Of a DNA stretch of 64,000 nt, positions 21,811 to 32,990 are shown piece after piece. A model generated the notes under the pieces. The model was not told where the DNA came from and made no database searches. It saw only the letters and a list, made by a program, of their open reading frames with translations. Origin of the DNA: Berghia stephanieae (taxonomy: Eukaryota > Mollusca > Gastropoda > Nudibranchia > Aeolidiidae); assembly GCA_034508935.3 (NCBI GenBank), contig CM067449.1:36950717-37014716 (forward strand), written 5' to 3'. The number at the start of each line of letters is the position of its first letter. Positions within the stretch are counted from its first letter, which is position 1. The translations under genes were made by a program, and so were the position numbers.

Positions 21811-22338
21811 TCTGGGTGGGGTTCCTGACCTTCCATAGTGAGCAGGGAGGTACATACTGTGTCTTCTATCCCCTTGTATCTGTTTTCCAACATGCTTCCT
21901 GTCATTGTCTTGGAATGAGATTCCTTGGTTTTGTCCTGGTCCTGGCTGAGAGGGAAACAGTCAAATGTATAGTTAGTTTTGGGAGATGATATTTTTTTCC
22001 TTGTAAATCATCTCTCCGTTATGCACTGTGTTATGTTTTGTATACATATTATATATGATTTGTAAACATTTGAGTGTATCCCTCTTAGATGGGACATGTG
22101 CTTGTGTCTGGATGAGATTTTTAGGTGATCTCAAACTAAGTACTTTGATAGTGTGCTCTTGGAATCTACTTCTGTTTCCTATTTAAACAAGTTCCCCTTT
22201 TGTCTCCCCTTTTCTTGGCCACTTTAATTGTAATTCTAGAACTTTTAACTGTCCCATTTTCTTTCTTTTTACTGGCGCTGATATGACCCTTATGTGTTGT
22301 AAGCGCCGTAAAACCCTTAAAACCAAAACCAAACAAAC
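21811..22338 (+). repeat. R1 retroposon, full-length order
   Basis: It starts TCTGGGTGGGGTTCCTGACC and ends GTAAGCGCCGTAAAACCC with an AACC/AAAC tail. The start point is the same as in the copies with proven target duplications. Confidence 0.88.
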
Positions 22339-22376
22339 CGCCTTCATTTCTCTTTTGATGCTCCTCCTCCGGGTCT

Positions 22377-25110
22377 TCAGCGGGCAGCCCCTTCTTTCGT
22401 TAGTCTATCTTTGATTTCATCTTCGGAATTTCCATTTTGACTAATCCTGCTGCCTAGTGTCCAGCTGAGTCCGGTTTTCTTGCTGTCTACTGATTCCTTC
22501 ATGATCCAGTCGATTGCAAGGCAGAAAAGTAAAGGGTATAAAATGCAGTCTTGCTTCACTCCTGTATCAATATTAAAACCTATCACTTTGTTCCCACAAA
22601 TTACCTTGGCATGGACGTTTTTATAGAGCATCTGAATGATTTTAACAATTTTTGTAGGAATGCCATAGTGCCGTAGAATACTCCAGAGAGCTGGCCTGTG
22701 GACACAGTCGAAGGCCCTTTTCAAGTCTATGAAGTTTGCAAATAAGGGTGAATTCCATTCCTGCGACTGTTCGAATATTTGTCTTAGGGTGAAGATATGG
22801 TCGGAGCATGAGCGGCCTTTCGGAATCCTGCTTGCTGTTTTCTGAGCTTTGGTTCTATTGCTATATTCATGCGGTTCAAAACTATTCTGCTAAATATTTT
22901 GCTTGTGATTGACAGCAACATGATGCTTCACCAATTTCCACAATCAGATTGATCTCCCTTTTTAGGCAGTTTGACAATTAATCCAACTCTTCATTCTGTT
23001 GGTAGTTCTGATTTCCAGATATCTGAGAATATCTTTTGCAAGATTTGTGGATTGATTTCCTTTTCTTTTTTCAACATTTCAGATGTCACTCGGTCCTCTG
23101 CTTTGCCTGTGTTGAGACTTCAAATTGCACTTTTTATTTCTTCGGTGGTTGGGGGTTCTGTATTGATTTGTAGACCTATTAGTGCAGGTCTGATGTCTTG
23201 GTGGTTCTCTGTTTAATTCAGTTTTGAAATGTTCTTTCCATCGTTTCATTTGCTTTAATTCCCCAGGTAGCAAATTTCCTTCTGAATCTTTTACAGGTAG
23301 ATCACAATTCTGGAAGTCTTTTGACAGCATATTGGATGTCTGGTACAGCAATTCTCATATCTTGTCTTTGGTCTGCTTTCTCAGCTCTATTAGCAATCAT
23401 ATCATAATAGTTTTTCTTGTCCTGTCGCACTGATTTTTTGGTGCTTTTGTCTAGTGTTGAGTTCTCTTCTTTCAAGCGACTTTGAATTCTTTGTGACTTC
23501 GGTTTCAACAGTTTTTCTTTCTCTGCTTCCTTTCTCCAATCAGTGTCCAAGATTCTTCAGATATCCATTATTCCTTTTTCTTTATGGCGGTTCCTAGTAC
23601 TTTCTGACTTACCTCTAATAATTCTTGATTGAATTTTGTGATATTCAGTTCTTGGTCATCAGCTTGTGACACTTGGTATCTATTTGATAGCTCAAGTTTA
23701 AATCTGTGTGCAATGTGAGGATCTTGTAGTTTTCCTGTATCAGATTTTCCTTTTCTTTCAGATCCTATCTTTGAATTTTTCAATTTTAGTCTGATTTTTG
23801 CAACAAGCAACTCATTATCACTTGCAATATCAGAACCTCTTTTAGTTCTCATATCTAGCAATGGTGTTCTCCATTTCTTGTGGATCATAATGTGGTCAAT
23901 TTGGTTTTTTTTTTTTTTTTTTTTTTTTTTGTTTTTTTTTTGTATTACCACCAGGGGAAGTCCAAATGCACCTGTGTATAATTTCTTTATGTTTGAAAAG
24001 GGTGCCTCTAATGATTAAGTTGTTGTCTTCACAGAATTCTATAAATCGTTCACCATTGTCATTTGTCTCTTGTCGTAAATCTTCTTTCCCATTCGTTTGT
24101 TCTCTTGTTTCATTATCTCATCCAACCTTTGCATTTAGGTCACGAAGCACTATAAGTACAACATGCTTTTGGAGTCTCTTGCACTGTTTGATTTAGCTTA
24201 TAAAAGCTTTCTTTCTTGTCCTCACTCTTCTCTTGTGGAGCATAACAGACGATTATTGTCAATTTAGCAAATTTGAACCTTGCCTTGAGCAATCGTTCTC
24301 CTATTGGCTTCCGTTCTAGTAGTCTTTCTTGCTTTTTTATATAATAGAGGAGCAACGCCTTTAAAATGTAGTTAATCTTCTCTTCCTCAGTAAATAATTG
24401 TATGCCCTGTTGCAAGATTCCTATGGCCATTACCAACCCAGCGTGACTCGCATATTGCCATCAAGTTGATATCTGTTCATTTCATTTGTGGCATATGCCA
24501 GCCTGCTCATAATTTGGTGGTGTCATAGAATTCCCAATAGAATGCCGTTTTGGTTGAAGAAGAGACAATGGTGTCTGGTTGCTGACTTCCTCTCGGATTT
24601 GGCCACCATCCGTCATATATACAGTGCTCTGGGTCACCAGATCCATGGATTTGTCAACTGTCGATCCCGACTTCTGTGGTATTGCTCCTCTCCTATCTTT
24701 CTTATCGTTCTTTGTTCCTGGTTCAGTGTTTGTAACAGTGGTTTTTTTTTTTTTTCTGAGATCGGGTTGTAAGCCCTATGCTCAACCCCCAGACTTGGAG
24801 GGCCAGGATTGTTTAGAGATTCACTCCTAGAATGGCTGTCTTTCAGGGCTCTTGAGTCCGTTCTACAAATTTTTGGTTGTTTAGAGTGGCCTTCTCCTTG
24901 ACGATTGCCAAATCAAGGCTGTTGAAGTTCGTCTCTCCAGTTTGTGCTGTAACCCTAGCACAGGGTGGCTGATGGGTACTCGACCTTGCCAAAGGGCCTC
25001 ACATGATTTGGTCCGGGCTGTTGCACCACTATCCGCCACCTGGGGACCCGCCGGGTTGGAGTGTACCTTTTCCTGGTGCTTGGTTAATCCCTCCTGGGAT
25101 TGACAAGGTT
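22377..25110 (-). mobile_element. LINE with APE endonuclease and reverse transcriptase, antisense, decayed and internally deleted
   Basis: On the minus strand the order is: 5' region (25110-24440); endonuclease start LLERKPIGERLLKARFKFAK, then LTIIVCYAPQE (24140-24436); [13 protein letters not shown], then [20 protein letters not shown] and TKRGSDIASDNELLVAKIRL (about 23800-23980); a linker (23302-23550); and an RT palm KRAFDCVHRPALWSILRHYG, then GVKQDCILYPLLFCLAIDWI (22377-22724). This matches invertebrate 'craniofacial development protein 2-like' LINEs. The YADD segment and everything after it are deleted: the frame jumps to SEDEIKDRLTKEGAAR and ends. A T run at 23909-23940 inserts a poly-Lys tract before NQIDHI. 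The clade is probably RTE-related. Confidence 0.85.
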
Positions 25111-25251
25111 CCCCGATTTATTGATGTAACAAATTTAATTTATAGGGACGTGGCGCAGTGAGTAAGGTTACCATAAAATCAAGCTTAAAGCTTCTTTTTT
25201 TTTTTGGAATGTACCAAGAAATGTCAGGTGGTCACCAAAAAAACCTAACAA

Positions 25252-25283
<32 letters not shown>

Positions 25284-26560
25284 GACACTTTTTGTCGTCT
25301 TGTATCTCTGAGACTCTTCATTGGATTTCTTTCAAATTCAAAACAAATAAAACGCAGACTGCCTGTTAAAATTTTAGAATTGAGAAACAAAAAAGATAGT
25401 GATTTTTTCAAAATCGTGTTCAGAAATACAATATCAGGGGAAAATGACACAACAGTGCAGAGAGTGAAATGGCGACGATCTTAAATGTTGCCATTGTTAG
25501 CAAACATTAATTATGTCACCATAAGCATTATTTTCACTATATTTCTCCTCATCATGTAATAAATCGTCTATATAGCACACTCGCATACCTATTTTGGTCC
25601 AACGATTGCAAAAGTTAGTCCTTTATACGATCAATAGCACCGCCATCCTCTTTAATGACCGAACATAGTCTCTTTTTCCAACTTGAAATGCACAATTGGT
25701 TTCAACAAGAGCCCGAGAGTAACGAGCATTTATGCTTGGAACAGAGGTTCTCGTTATGACCAAGCTCTATTGTATTTCTTTAAAGTCATTTGGTTATAAG
25801 AAACCTACTTTTTGCTAATACTGCATTTGCATAAATTTATGCGTGTAAGCATGATTGTTTTTTTCTTCTTATTCATATTTTCACTATTTGTTACAGATTT
25901 TGTGTTTAGTGATAACTAAATTGAATCAACATCTTTGATAAGGAGTTGATATTAAGATACACATCACCCATTATTTTCCATTATAAATCAGTGAAATATG
26001 AATATACTCAGTCCTATTTCTTTTTGGACCCAGCTCTTTGTAGGTTCAAAGGAATGTTTACATATATTTTTAGGGGTGTTTTATTATGTAAATGTATGTA
26101 AAGGTTGTAACACTAACACGCAGCTGTATTGGAATTTCTGACTGTTCTTAGATACAATTATTACACCAAAGAAAATAAATATAGTCACTGTTAAAATATA
26201 CATTACAGTAGAACTTATGTCAGTAAAACTGCAATCTCCTGCAATTTAGCCAGGTATCCATGATTTTTATTCCAAAACTCTCAACTGATGGTCCAAGTTG
26301 TCAGTTATGTGTTAGGCATCAATTATTTGTCCCCAACCAAGCCTAAAATAACTGCTTCGCTTGATCTCTTTACAAAAATTGTTGAGGTTTTGAAGCCCAT
26401 GCTCTCAAAGCAATGTCGCTTATCACGGACATTGCGGCTCCTTGATGGACAAATATTCCATTAAGAAACATGGCCTTCATAGGACTCGTGCGACGGAACC
26501 CTACAGGAGGCTTTATAAGACTGCCACCGATAAAGCCATTGCCGAAAATTTTGAAGACAA
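25111..26560. other. Mostly unassigned sequence
   Basis: It contains a C run at 25251-25279 and the diverged repeat at 25875-26320. A possible 5' part of the transposon starting at 26583 may reach back to about 26390. No gene was recognised. Confidence 0.4.
25875..26320 (+). repeat. Diverged relative of the element at 13053-13922
   Basis: The same word order as 13480-13925 is seen: TCACTATTTGTTACA, AACATCTTTGAT, ATTTTTAGGGGTGTTTTA, and at the end TCAACTGATG...AGTTGTCAGTTATGTG. The divergence is high, which suggests an old family. Confidence 0.5.
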
Positions 26561-26582
26561 CTGTCTCTAAAAAAAAAGGACC

Positions 26583-27195
26583 TTGTCTCACGTTAGTTTG
26601 TTTAATGACTTCATAGCGGAACACAGGACCATTGTTTGTCGGGCTACATTTTGTGAGAAACGCCCAAAAAATAGGTTAAGCTTTTTAAAGACACCATACA
26701 AACAGTGCATGTGTGATGTATCCATAAATCCTATGATTAAGATGAGAGTTTTGGGGAAGTTGTGTGGGTGTTGTGTTGAGAGTGTGAAAGAGTTGGTGAC
26801 TGTATGTGAGGAATTGAAAAGGGTGTGTTTGATGAGGCGGTGTAATGATTGTGGGAGTGATGGTCTTGATGGTATGCTCAACAAGGCAAGAATGGTGTGT
26901 GGTAGGGAACTGGAGTAGAAGAGATGGAAGAATGTGATACAGAGAGGCAAGTCGCGGTTGGAGGTGGTAACCAAAAGAGGTTCCTTTGATGAGTTTGTTG
27001 ATGAGTTAAAGTGTGAGTCGAGAAACTTGCCATTGCATGTCAATGTTCATCGCTGGCAGTCTCGTCAGTACAGGTTGTTGTGCAGGTCAATACCCACATT
27101 GGATTTTGCTGAAAAGTATCTTTGTCGTGTTCAAGATCAGCCGCAGTCTGCCTATTATGGGTATTCGCAAGTCGCAGTGCACCCCTGTGTCTTTT
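26583..27195 (+). pseudogene. Transposase, Cys-rich module and start of the DDE-like core
   Basis: It is read FCEKRPKNRLSFLKTPYKQC, then MCDVSINPMIKMRVLGKLCG, CCVESVKELVTVCEELKRVC and LMRRCNDCG, a run of paired Cys typical of a zinc-binding module. After an in-frame stop (tag at 26916) it continues WQSRQYRLLCRSIPTLDFAE, then KYLCRVQDQPQSAYYGYSQV. LDFAE probably carries the first catalytic Asp. The frame runs into a T tract at 27191, where the host-like insertion begins. Confidence 0.65.
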
Positions 27196-27559
27196 TTTTT
27201 TTTTTTTTTTTTTTTAAATGGCGGCGCTGAATAGCGACGCACAGTTACACCTATGTGATGAATTCTTTTGATATTTATTTGTTTCATGACAACATTTCAC
27301 TCATTTACGTATTAAACGTTGTATGATTGTTCGTATTAATGAATGGTATGTACTTCAAACTTTAAATTTTAGAGTTCTGCTTCAAATCCTCGGAAAAATC
27401 GTTCGTATCAATGTTTTTGTCTCAAGGAAATCGAAATGGCGGCGGCCTTGTTTACTTCCGACACAAAAGTGCACCACTTATTTCATCTTATTTCGCGATT
27501 TGTTGATTGAAGACCTATCCTTCGCTTAATATTATATAAAGCGTTGTATGATGATTTAG

Positions 27560-27986
27560 AATTACAAAGAGGCATCAAAAATAATAAACCATCCTGTTGA
27601 TGAAGTAGAAAGAATTCATGGAAAAGCAATAGAAAGGAAAGCATTCTCAATTACCAACAATAAAAAAACATATTTTATACCATGAATTTGGTCTTTTGCC
27701 ATCTGGGAGAAGTTTTTGTCAGATTAAATGTGGAACTAACAAGTATAAATCAACGTTCATTCTATCAGCAATAAAAATGTTGAATATTTCATATGGTACA
27801 GCAAAACCAAGGATTCATGCGTTGACTGATTGATTAATTTGTTTAATGTTAGGCTAGATGAAGTGACCAATTGATAATGATGATAATATTTGGTGTTGAA
27901 TTGCCAAGAATGTAACGAATTGAAAATGAAATGAATATGTTAATGTTGTGTATGTCGCATGCGTTAAAGAAAGAGAGGAAGAGAGA

Positions 27987-28043
<57 letters not shown>

Positions 28044-28145
28044 ATGGGTAGGAGTGAGGTGTCTGTTCAATGTTATAGTTATCATATAACGTTATGACAA
28101 GTGTAACTAAATGACAAATTGCCATATTTATGGACAATAAAGATC

Positions 28146-28238
<93 letters not shown>
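27560..28238 (+). mobile_element. LINE 3' end with (ATT)n tail, inserted in the DNA transposon
   Basis: A C-terminal piece at 27679-27790 reads HEFGLLPSGRSFCQIKCGTN, then KYKSTFILSAIKMLNIS, the closing block of L2/CR1-group reverse transcriptases. A non-coding part with a (GA)n tract (27968-28042) follows. The 3' end is GGACAATAAAGATCTATT, running into about 30 ATT units (28147-28238). An (ATT)n tail after AATAAAGATCT is typical of that group. It is strongly 5' truncated. Confidence 0.75.
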
Positions 28239-28240
<2 letters not shown>

Positions 28241-28286
28241 TATAATTGTCAATGCGTTGAGAGAAGCTAAATTTTTTTTTTCTTTC

Positions 28287-28560
28287 AGTTTCAGACGACC
28301 TTTGCCACTCTGCCAATATGGTAGATGCGATAGTTAGGAAGCTTTTTTCCACCCACCTCCCTCCACACATTCATCACATGGTCATTTTCAGTGACGGCTG
28401 CTTGTCGCAATACATATCAAAGCTTCCGATATTCTTCTTTTTTCATCTTAGTCGCGAGTCTCTGCTGACTGTTGAACGATCCTACTTGGGTCTCATCATG
28501 GAAAGAATCCTTGTGATGGCTTAGGTGGTGTTGTGACGCGGGCAGCAACTCGTGCAGAAA
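28287..28560 (+). pseudogene. Transposase, second part of the DDE-like core
   Basis: The frame reads DDLCHSANMVDAIVRKLFST, then HHMVIFSDGCLSQYISKLPI, then ESLLTVERSYLG. After a one-base shift it reads SHHGKNPCDGLGGVVTRAAT. FSDGCxSQY is a hallmark of this transposon family and likely holds the second catalytic Asp. VERSYLG and HGKNPCDG follow at the usual spacing. Confidence 0.65.
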
Positions 28561-28596
28561 CGTTGTCATTCAAAGTGCATCTGATATGTTGGATTT

Positions 28597-29697
28597 TTGC
28601 AACGTAATCTTTCCATAAGTTTAACATTGGAATCTGAGTGTTCTCATTTATTTCGGTGTTTCGAGATGGTTCAGAGTGAGGATCTGACTGTCATTTCTTC
28701 TTGTTCCTTGCAAACTGATCCTGGTACTAGAACCATTCATAGCGTCAGGCCATTCAAAGATTGTTTGCTTGCTCGAAATCTGTCTTGCTCTTGTCCTGTA
28801 TGTGTTTCGGGTTGTTACAATGCTTGTCCTAGTATTGAGTTTGTTGGATCTTGGCGTGTTATGAAATTTACCAATATGTGGTTGAGTCTGTTCAGACCTG
28901 GCTCGGCTACGGTTGATAATTCAGTGAATTTTCATGCAGACTCTGCCCCAGTCAATGATAATGTAGTCTCTGTCACAGTCAATTTCCATGCAGTCTCTGT
29001 CCCAGTCCCAGTCAATGATCATGTAGTCTCTGTCCCAGTCAATGATAATGTAGTATCTGTCCCAGTCAATGATAATGTAGTATCTGTCCCAGTCAATGAT
29101 CATGTAGTCTCTGTCCCAGTCAATGATCATGTAGTCTCTGCCCCAGTCAATGATTATGTAGTCTCTGTCCCAGTTGATGTGTCACCCATTTCTGTCAATG
29201 CAACCTTGATTGAAGAGTCTCGAAAACAATTTTTTCACCACTTCTCTCTCCAAATGTCGAACTACCAGTCGTACAATAATCTTGTTGCTTGTGTTGATTC
29301 ATTTTCAGGGTTACTTTCACAATTTGAGCTTCCTTCACAGTTAGCTTACCTTAGTATTCTTGATTGTCAAGGATCTATTGATGAGGCTGCCCTGGCATTG
29401 GTACCTAAGGGTTTGACGTGTTTGTATCCTTTGATGGTTGAAGTTGAAGCGGGTGGCAATTGTGTACTCAGATCTATTAGTGTGTGGGCGTTTGGTTCCC
29501 AGGATTGCCACCTGAAGATTGGGTGTAGGATTGTTTCTGAACTTGATCTTAATTCCAATTTCTATCTTACTCTCCCTTCTGAGGAGTTGGCAACCCTTTC
29601 TCTGCTCTCTGATTTCCATTGTGAGGATCTCCATACAACCTATCAGACAGATGTTTTAGATGTCAGTAGACCATCTTCTTTCATGGGCATGTGGTAG
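28597..29697 (+). CDS. Open frame of 366 codons: CxC block, 27 bp minisatellite, OTU-like domain
   Basis: Residues about 45-90 (TRTIHSVRPFKDCLLARNLS, then CSCPVCVSGCYNACPS and GSWRVMKF) match the closing part of the transposase family. Residues about 108-200 are roughly eight copies of a nine-residue unit (PVNDNVVSV) encoded by a 27 bp minisatellite. Residues about 270-360 look OTU-like (vertnin-type): YPLMVEVEAGGNCVLRSISV, then CRIVSELDLN. The usual catalytic Asp before GNC is Gly here, so protease activity is doubtful. The frame stops at GMW; the family-like sequence goes on in another frame (LKAACNAFGSPILP to DEPWVVNHVVPPL, about 29695-29890). It is part of a transposon, not a host gene. 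Confidence 0.6.
   Translation: MQRNLSISLTLESECSHLFRCFEMVQSEDLTVISSCSLQTDPGTRTIHSVRPFKDCLLARNLSCSCPVCVSGCYNACPSIEFVGSWRVMKFTNMWLSLFRPGSATVDNSVNFHADSAPVNDNVVSVTVNFHAVSVPVPVNDHVVSVPVNDNVVSVPVNDNVVSVPVNDHVVSVPVNDHVVSAPVNDYVVSVPVDVSPISVNATLIEESRKQFFHHFSLQMSNYQSYNNLVACVDSFSGLLSQFELPSQLAYLSILDCQGSIDEAALALVPKGLTCLYPLMVEVEAGGNCVLRSISVWAFGSQDCHLKIGCRIVSELDLNSNFYLTLPSEELATLSLLSDFHCEDLHTTYQTDVLDVSRPSSFMGMW
28915..29180 (+). repeat. 27 bp minisatellite inside the transposon frame
   Basis: The unit is roughly GTCAATGATCATGTAGTC plus TCTGTCCCA, about eight copies. All are in frame, with small substitutions (GAT AAT / GAT CAT; GTATCT / GTCTCT). Confidence 0.9.
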
Positions 29698-29945
29698 CTC
29701 AAAGCTGCATGTAATGCATTTGGATCTCCTATCCTGCCTGTGGACCCTAAATTGGGCTCTGCTAGTATTTCCTCTTTTATCACTAGGACCCCACAACCGG
29801 CTCTTCCGCGACACAAGGATTGTATTGCTTTATTGTGATGCTCTTCTAAGGACATGCAGGATGAACCATGGGTAGTGAATCATGTTGTTCCTCCTCTGCA
29901 TCTAACGACCCCGTGTGCAATTGAATTTCAGTCAATTTAGCTTCC

Positions 29946-30035
29946 TGTCCCTTGTACTTATACTACAGTAGTGTCCGCCAAAATTTGCATCGTTTTTTTC
30001 TTCTTACTTCCTATGGGTGACTGAAACTGGTACAC
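29946..30035. other. Short spacer
   Basis: No feature was recognised between the transposon remnant and R1. Confidence 0.4.
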
Positions 30036-30352
30036 CTGGGTGGGATTCCTGACCTCCCATAATGGGCAGAGAGCTAATTACTGTGCCTTCTATCCCCCTA
30101 TATCTGTTTTTAACTTGCTTTCTGTCTTTGTCTTGGAATAAGATTGCTTGGTTTTGTCCTGGCTTTACAGCCTTGCTGGGAGGGAAACAATCAAATTTCT
30201 AGTTAGTTTGCGAGATGATATTTTTCCTTCTAAATTTTCTCTCTTTTCTGTATTGTATTGTTTGTTTTTCTATTACATGATATAATATCTGTCAACATTT
30301 GAGTGTGTCCCTCTTATTGGGAACGTGCTTGATTCCGGATGAGACTTTTGGT
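30036..30352 (+). repeat. R1 retroposon, 5' part
   Basis: It starts CTGGGTGGGATTCCTGACCT and breaks off at GGATGAGACTTTTGG, where an inverted R1 copy begins. Confidence 0.82.
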
Positions 30353-30610
30353 TTGTTTGTTTTTAAGGGTTTTACGGCGCTTGCAACACATTCAGGTAGT
30401 ATCAACGCCAGTAAAAAGGAAAAAAATTGGATAGTAAAAACATTCTTGATGTACAATTTAAAAGGGCTTGAATAAAAAGAAAGACAAAGGGGAAATGGTT
30501 CAAATAGGGAACAGGTGTAGATTCCAAGAGCATACTATCAGTGTACTTAAGTTTGAAATCACCTTAAAGTCTCAACCAGATACCAGCACAGATTCCCACA
30601 GAGGAATACA
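30353..30610 (-). repeat. R1 retroposon, inverted 3' part
   Basis: It begins with the complement of the tail (TTTTTAAGGGTTTTACGGCG), then CTTGCAACACATTCAGGTAG, and is 5' truncated after AGAGGAATACACTC. Confidence 0.8.
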
Positions 30611-31930
30611 CTCGATCCACACGATACATCCACCCCACCGACATCACAGAGGTGTGACTAATCTCTTACTAATATCAACATAAACATCTCAGGAGTTGAA
30701 AAGTTGCTGAAAAACGTCGACCCATCTAAGGCGTCAGGTCCAGATAACATCCCCAACACAGTACTAAAGGAGTGTGCTGAGAGTTTCGCCCCCTCCCCTC
30801 TTTATACATAATTTTCCAAAAATCGGTCGACACCAGGATGCTCCCTAATGACTGGCTGAAAGCAAACATCGCACCTGTATTAAAAAAAAAGGCAACAAAA
30901 TAAAGCAGAGAACTACCGTCCAATCTCACTGACGTCTGTAATATCCAAACTATTAGAGCATATAATCTGTAAGAACATGATGAACCACTTTGAGAACAAT
31001 GACATCCTAACTGACCTGAACCATGGGTTTCGCAAAGGATACTCGTGTGAAAGCCAACTCCTAATAACTGTAAACGACCTGTTGAGACTCCAGAATGCCA
31101 ACACTCAGGCAGACATCGGCATCCTCGACTTTTCCAAAGCATTTGATACTGTGCCCCACCAAAAACTCCTGCAGAAACTAGAAAATTACGGAATTCGTGG
31201 CTCTCTACACACATGGCTTTGTAATTTCCTCCCAAAACGTACCATGAAAGTAGTCCTAGACGGCACGTCATCAGATGAATGTCCAGTCATATCAGGAGTA
31301 CCACAGGGAACGGTGCAATGACTCATACTATTTCTTTGTTCATCAATGACCTACCTCTACGAGTAAAATCTCAGATTAGGTTATTCGCCGATGACTGTCT
31401 AATATATCGACCAATAAAATCTGCAAACGATCAAAAATTGCAACAAGAGGACTTGAATAGTCTCGAACACAGCTAAAAAGTACAATGAGACCTACAAGTT
31501 AAACAACACAGTCCTGAAACAAGTTGACGATAACCCATACCTTGGCATCACCTTCTCAAAGGACTTGAAATGGGGGAAACACATTAACAAAATAACCCAA
31601 AAGGCAAGCTCCACCCTCCTCTTTCTCCGCCGAAATCTTAGCCACGCCCCAACGTCATACAAACAAAACGCACGTGTGAGATCACAATTGGGATACGGAG
31701 CAGTTGCTTGGGACCCCTACCTGAAAGAGGAATTTCAAAAACTTGAGAGAGTCCAGAGACAAGGCACCCCGTTCATAACTGGGAACTATAAGAGCAGAAC
31801 CCCAGGATGCATGACAAAAATGTTAGAAGAAAAAAACCTCATCAGCCTCCAACAAAGAAGAAAAGAACCCCATCTGTCATTCATGTTCAAGATTATAACA
31901 ATCAAATACCATCAATAAAGGCAGAAAAAG
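30611..31930 (+). mobile_element. LINE of the CR1/L2 group, 5' truncated, decayed
   Basis: Reverse transcriptase blocks appear in order: KNVDPSKASGPDNIPN, NMMNHFENNDILTDLNHGFR, DIGILDFSKAFDTVPHQKLL, SSDECPVISGVPQGTV, then FINDLPLRVKSQIRLFADDC. The C-terminal part reads WGKHINKITQKASSTLLFLR, then LGYGAVAWDPYLKEEFQKLE and SRTPGCMTKMLEEKNLISLQ. The catalytic FADD is kept. Several frame shifts and stops break it into about four open frames. It ends near 31920 without a clear tail. Confidence 0.88.
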
Positions 31931-32990
31931 AGCGTTTTCGAGATTTCCACACCTGTGTTAATTCAAAATCAGTTGGTTGGTGAGGAACTAGTCTTTTTAT
32001 TTCTAATTTGTCATCTAGTGTCAATCTCCCAAACGGTCGGTGAAGTAAAGAGTCAACTTGATTCATTGCAATTCATTGTTTAACAAAACAAAACTTCAAA
32101 GTATATCTCAAATAATGGAAATCAATGGAATACGATTAATGATTGCACAAATAAAAGGTAGATTCAGATCGTAAAGCATCACAAAGAAAAAAATCACTCC
32201 ACTTAAGTACTTAAGAAATCAAAAAACACACCAAAGTATAACTGTTGACAATCTTCGCTTTCTTTCTCTGACTGACACACATACACACACACAAACTCAC
32301 ACATAATATATAAACACTCATACACACGTAACATCAACTCGGCACTCCAAGCAAGAAAAATGTTGGTAAATTCGTCCACTATGCTTCGTTGCAAAGAATT
32401 ACTTTATTCAATAATCGTGAAAAAGAGGTGGGGGGGGGGGATTTTGATATGTGATATATTTTTAAGTTTTATGTTGTTTTTCTTTGCTGCTTACAAATAA
32501 ACTTGACAATGATCAAGTGTTTTTGACAGTTAGTGTAATATTTTGGATGGCCGAAGTTACCCTAATTATGAAGTAAACGGTGCAACATTGGCGCATCCTC
32601 CCAGTCCAACGGTGGAGCTCTCAGATCCTGGCACAAGTCGAGGGTTTTCCGCTATTTGAAGATAGTATAATTCGACCCAGTTTCTCGCTCAATCAGCTGT
32701 CGCGATACTAATGGGTAGAGCATTAACTGGAGCTTGGATTGCTTTGCACCACGGTGTTTGATTTAGTCACTAATTCGCGCAGCGATGTCACCAACACACG
32801 AGTCGGCGCATTGCGTGAATCGGAATCTTGAATAGAGCGGAGACTAAAAAGGCAGTATGTTTTTAGCGAGTTGGCGAAAGACAGTGGAGTTAAAATTTCT
32901 CAGTTTTGTTTTTAATTAAATTATGATGTTAATGATTTTTAAAAGATTGGTGCGGTGCCTGGCACCATTCGATCCAATGGCCCCACGCCA
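31931..32990. other. Unassigned sequence
   Basis: A short CA-rich run lies at 32273-32300 and a G run at 32430-32440. No coding or repeat family was recognised. Confidence 0.4.

Larger units (their letters stand above)
26583..29945 (+). mobile_element. DNA transposon remnant related to the 2-5 kb element, with DDE-like core and OTU-like C-terminus, split by a LINE
   Basis: Coding blocks in one order and strand: a Cys-rich module (26583-27195), a catalytic-core piece (28287-28560), then a long open frame (28597-29697) and its continuation to about 29940. They follow the order of a family of large uncharacterised invertebrate transposon proteins: FxxLRP/Cys cluster, LDFAEKYLC, FSDGCxSQY, HGKNPCDG, a CxCxxC block, and an OTU-like domain. 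The 27219-28283 stretch is foreign and includes a LINE 3' end. Terminal repeats were not found, so the true ends may lie outside the stated limits. Confidence 0.65.

Noticed and set aside
21721-21815. First exon starting at ATG 21721 (MADTMECHFS...)
   Set aside because: The frame runs into an R1 repeat, has no supported splice donor and matches no family I know.
22377-22724. Stand-alone reverse transcriptase gene
   Set aside because: It is the truncated palm of the antisense LINE, lacks the YADD segment and has no other gene around it.
28597-29697. 366-codon frame as a host gene
   Set aside because: Its first part and its OTU-like end belong to a transposon protein family, and it follows the other parts of that protein on the same strand.
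31565-31918. Small plus-strand frame as a separate gene
   Set aside because: It is the C-terminal part of the LINE that starts near 30611.
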